A DNA stretch of 64,000 nucleotides from an uncultured Clostridium sp. (lineage in GTDB: Bacteria; Bacillota; Clostridia; TANB77; CAG-508): NCBI GenBank assembly GCA_947571115.1, contig CANOWW010000008.1:1-64000 (forward strand). Direction: 5' to 3'. Below the pieces are notes generated by a model. The model searched no databases. It worked only from the letters and a program-made list of their open reading frames with translations, and had not been told where the DNA came from. The translations under genes and the position numbers were made by a program. Below, in pieces: positions 62,126 to 64,000 of this stretch. The first letter of the stretch is position 1. Every line of letters starts with the position of its first letter.

Positions 62126-63130
62126 ATGATTGCGAAAGAAAATAATCCGAAATTTTTAAACGATTTTTTAGATTATTCTACTACTATTTTAAATAAATCA
62201 GTCAATACCATTAAAGAATATAATTACGATATTGCTCACTTTCTAAAATTTATTGCGTATCATTATAAAATGGTTGAAATTGACTCCGTAGAATTCATTA
62301 AAGAAATTCAAATCCACACCATGACCTTAGAAACTGTGAAAAAAATCACACTTCAAGATATTCACGCTTTTTTAGGTTATTTAAAAAATGATTACCATAG
62401 CAAGCCAGCCACTTTGGCACGAAAAACAGCCAGCATTCGTGTATTTTTCAAGTATTTGTGCAATAAAATGAAACTTATTGAAAACAATCCTGCACAAGAC
62501 TTAGAAACGCCAAAACTAAGCAAAAGATTGCCCAAATATTTAAGCCTAGACGAAAGTCGAAAATTGCTGGAAACCGTCAAAAATCCTCTCCCTACCTCGC
62601 ATGGAAATCACGACAACTCGGTCAGGGATGCTGCTATTATTACTCTATTTTTAAATTGTGGCATGCGTTTGTCAGAACTGACAGGAATTAACATGTCTGA
62701 CATTGACTTTGAAAACAACAAATTAACTGTTATCGGGAAAGGCGACAAAGAACGCACAATTTATTTAAACAAGGCTTGTATAACCGCCATTAATCGTTAT
62801 TTGGAAGTTCGCCCCAAAAAAGCTATTCAAGCCAATTCTCGAAATGCTTTGTTTTTGAGCGAGCAGCGAAAACGAATTAGCAATCGCACTGTTCAATATA
62901 TTGTAAAAGAAGAACTAAGGGCAGCTGGCATTGACTCTAACAAATATTCGGTCCATAAATTACGCCATACAGCAGCGACTTTGATGTACAAATATGGCGA
63001 AGTCGACATTCGTGCTTTGCAAGAATTATTAGGTCATGAGAGTATTTCAACTACGCAAATTTACACCCATGTTGACGATGAACAAGTCCGCAGCGCAGTA
63101 GAAAGAAATCCTCTCGCTAATGAAATATAA
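62126..63130 (+). CDS. XerC/XerD-type tyrosine recombinase
   Basis: A 334-residue recombinase; AAAGGAGCC before ATG 62126 fixes the start. SAM-like core-binding domain (residues 5-120) then the catalytic domain: R in NCGMRLSELTGI, K in VIGKGDKERTIYL, VHKLRHTAATLM, LGHESISTTQIYTHV with the tyrosine. It probably resolves chromosome dimers. Chromosomal position among housekeeping genes supports Xer over a mobile integrase. Confidence 0.88.
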   Translation: MIAKENNPKFLNDFLDYSTTILNKSVNTIKEYNYDIAHFLKFIAYHYKMVEIDSVEFIKEIQIHTMTLETVKKITLQDIHAFLGYLKNDYHSKPATLARKTASIRVFFKYLCNKMKLIENNPAQDLETPKLSKRLPKYLSLDESRKLLETVKNPLPTSHGNHDNSVRDAAIITLFLNCGMRLSELTGINMSDIDFENNKLTVIGKGDKERTIYLNKACITAINRYLEVRPKKAIQANSRNALFLSEQRKRISNRTVQYIVKEELRAAGIDSNKYSVHKLRHTAATLMYKYGEVDIRALQELLGHESISTTQIYTHVDDEQVRSAVERNPLANEI

Positions 63131-63160
63131 AAATAAGCCTTTTGTGGCTTATTTTAATTT
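63129..63160 (+). terminator. Bidirectional terminator
   Basis: AAAATAAGCC pairs with GGCTTATTTT, with T-rich flanks on both strands, between the convergent recombinase and thioesterase genes. Confidence 0.75.
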
Positions 63161-63871
63161 TATAATCGCATGTACCATTTTTTCATCCTCACTTTTGATG
63201 ATAACAACAAATTCTTCGCCCAATTTCTCATAAAAAACCTGAACTGTCTCGCCTAGCTTAATTTCCTTCTTGCACATCATTTTAATCTGATTAAATTCAG
63301 CATTCAGAAAAATATCTGTTGGCAAAACCTCATTGGCAATATCCATATAATAAATATTATGTAAATGATTATTAATATCTAGCAAACTACGATTTACGTG
63401 AAACGTTGTCCTTCCTGAATACGTTGATGGCTCTGTCATTTTATTCAAATCTGGATACTCAAAAACGCTTTTATTCTCAACTGTATAACAATCCATAATC
63501 TCTTTTCCAAGTTTTGTAATTTTCAAATTCTCAATATCCAGCAAAACCCACTTAGAAGTCGCAATTCCAATAACTTCTCGCGCCTCATTCAAAATCTCAA
63601 AATCACGGTAAGCATATAATTTATCAATTCCTCTTGACCAAGTTTTAACAATAATTTTTTCGCCATAAGTTGGTCTTTCAAAAATTTCGATTTGCCAATT
63701 TAGCAAAACCCAACTCTTCTTGACTTTGGGAATATCCTTCAAACCAAACCCAGCCAAATTAGAATGAACGCCACCTGCATCCTCCAAATACGCCAAAAGC
63801 GCCGTATTCGTCACTTTATTATTCAGTGCCACATCTCTTAGCCCAATAAAAACTTCATGCTCAACAAACAT
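63149..63871 (-). CDS. Acyl-ACP thioesterase
   Basis: A 240-residue double hot-dog protein of the FatA/FatB family (PF01643): HEVFIGLRDVALNNKVTNTALLAYLEDAGGVHSNLAGFGL, then SWVLLNWQIEIFERPTYGEKIIVKTWSRGIDKLYAYRDFEI. The second domain has the active-site region NNHLHNIYYMDIANEVLP (Asn and His). It frees fatty acids from acyl carrier protein, setting chain length. Confidence 0.88.
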   Translation of the reverse strand: MFVEHEVFIGLRDVALNNKVTNTALLAYLEDAGGVHSNLAGFGLKDIPKVKKSWVLLNWQIEIFERPTYGEKIIVKTWSRGIDKLYAYRDFEILNEAREVIGIATSKWVLLDIENLKITKLGKEIMDCYTVENKSVFEYPDLNKMTEPSTYSGRTTFHVNRSLLDINNHLHNIYYMDIANEVLPTDIFLNAEFNQIKMMCKKEIKLGETVQVFYEKLGEEFVVIIKSEDEKMVHAIIKLK

Positions 63872-63873
63872 TT

Positions 63874-64000
63874 TTAGTCTTCCTTTCTAACAATTCCTAA
63901 CTTCTGATAAATTTCTTGCATTTTCGTCACTTCTTCCGAATTGGTTCCTTTAATCAACTTTATTGTTTCAAATCGCTCATTCATAGAAGTTGCTTTAGAA
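63874..64000 (-). CDS. C-terminal part of an unknown gene (partial)
   Basis: On the minus strand one frame is open from the window edge to the TAA at 63874-63876, ending ...MNERFETIKLIKGTNSEEVTKMQEIYQKLGIVRKED. AGAAAGGAAG, the thioesterase ribosome binding site, lies in its last codons, so the two genes are coupled. The beginning is outside the window. Confidence 0.4.
   Translation of the reverse strand, partial: SKATSMNERFETIKLIKGTNSEEVTKMQEIYQKLGIVRKED

Overview
The window is AT-rich (roughly 30% GC by eye) with strong AAGGAGG-type ribosome binding sites, U-tract terminators and frequent GTG/TTG starts. It carries sporulation genes (yabP, yabQ), a Spo0A-like regulator and a SipW-type signal peptidase. 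This fits a spore-forming Clostridia-type Firmicute; nothing here fixes genus or species. No rRNA, tRNA or CRISPR array was seen.

Layout. (1) 1-16.8 kb, chromosome-like: a membrane metallophosphoesterase, an XRE regulator, a ferritin-like protein, then an array of five ECF sigma factors each followed by a membrane anti-sigma-like gene (4.4-13.3 kb), an EnvC-like M23 hydrolase activator, and a three-gene cluster resembling glucosylglycerate synthesis (GpgS-like and GpgP-like genes plus a GT8 enzyme). (2) 16.8-19.4 kb, boundary region: an orphan ToxN/AbiQ-family RNase toxin, three DNA-binding regulators and a gene-free, hairpin-rich stretch. (3) 19.4-39.5 kb, mobile-element replication and maintenance module: Gp3-like protein, ERF annealing protein, Rad50-like ATPase, a stray ribosomal S6-like protein beside SSB, methylase-like and ArdC-like proteins, a CHC2/Toprim primase, two very large unknown proteins, and PcfK/PcfJ. 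No relaxase or type IV secretion genes lie in the window.

(4) 39.6-45.8 kb, metabolic or defence island: LysR regulator, a viperin-like radical SAM domain fused to a PfkB kinase, a degenerate receiver, a second radical SAM enzyme, a NUDIX hydrolase, and a divergent Spo0A-like regulator whose receiver also lacks the phosphoacceptor. This is the best candidate for an undescribed system: possibly a modified-nucleotide pathway with its own kinase and clean-up hydrolase. (5) 46.3-56.5 kb, a Tn916-like right end (sigma-like protein, Xis, Int) carrying a SipW/camelysin surface-protein operon and a frameshifted beta-helix adhesin. Two homologous structured RNAs, about 350 nt each, bracket that operon. 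(6) 56.9-64 kb, host core genes: prfB, aspartokinase, yabP, yabQ, a DivIC/FtsB-like gene, rho, a XerC/D recombinase and an acyl-ACP thioesterase.

Several genes carry apparent single-base insertions: prfB near its 3' end, three in the beta-helix gene and one in an anti-sigma gene. Because prfB is essential, sequencing or assembly error should be excluded before any of these is read as biology.
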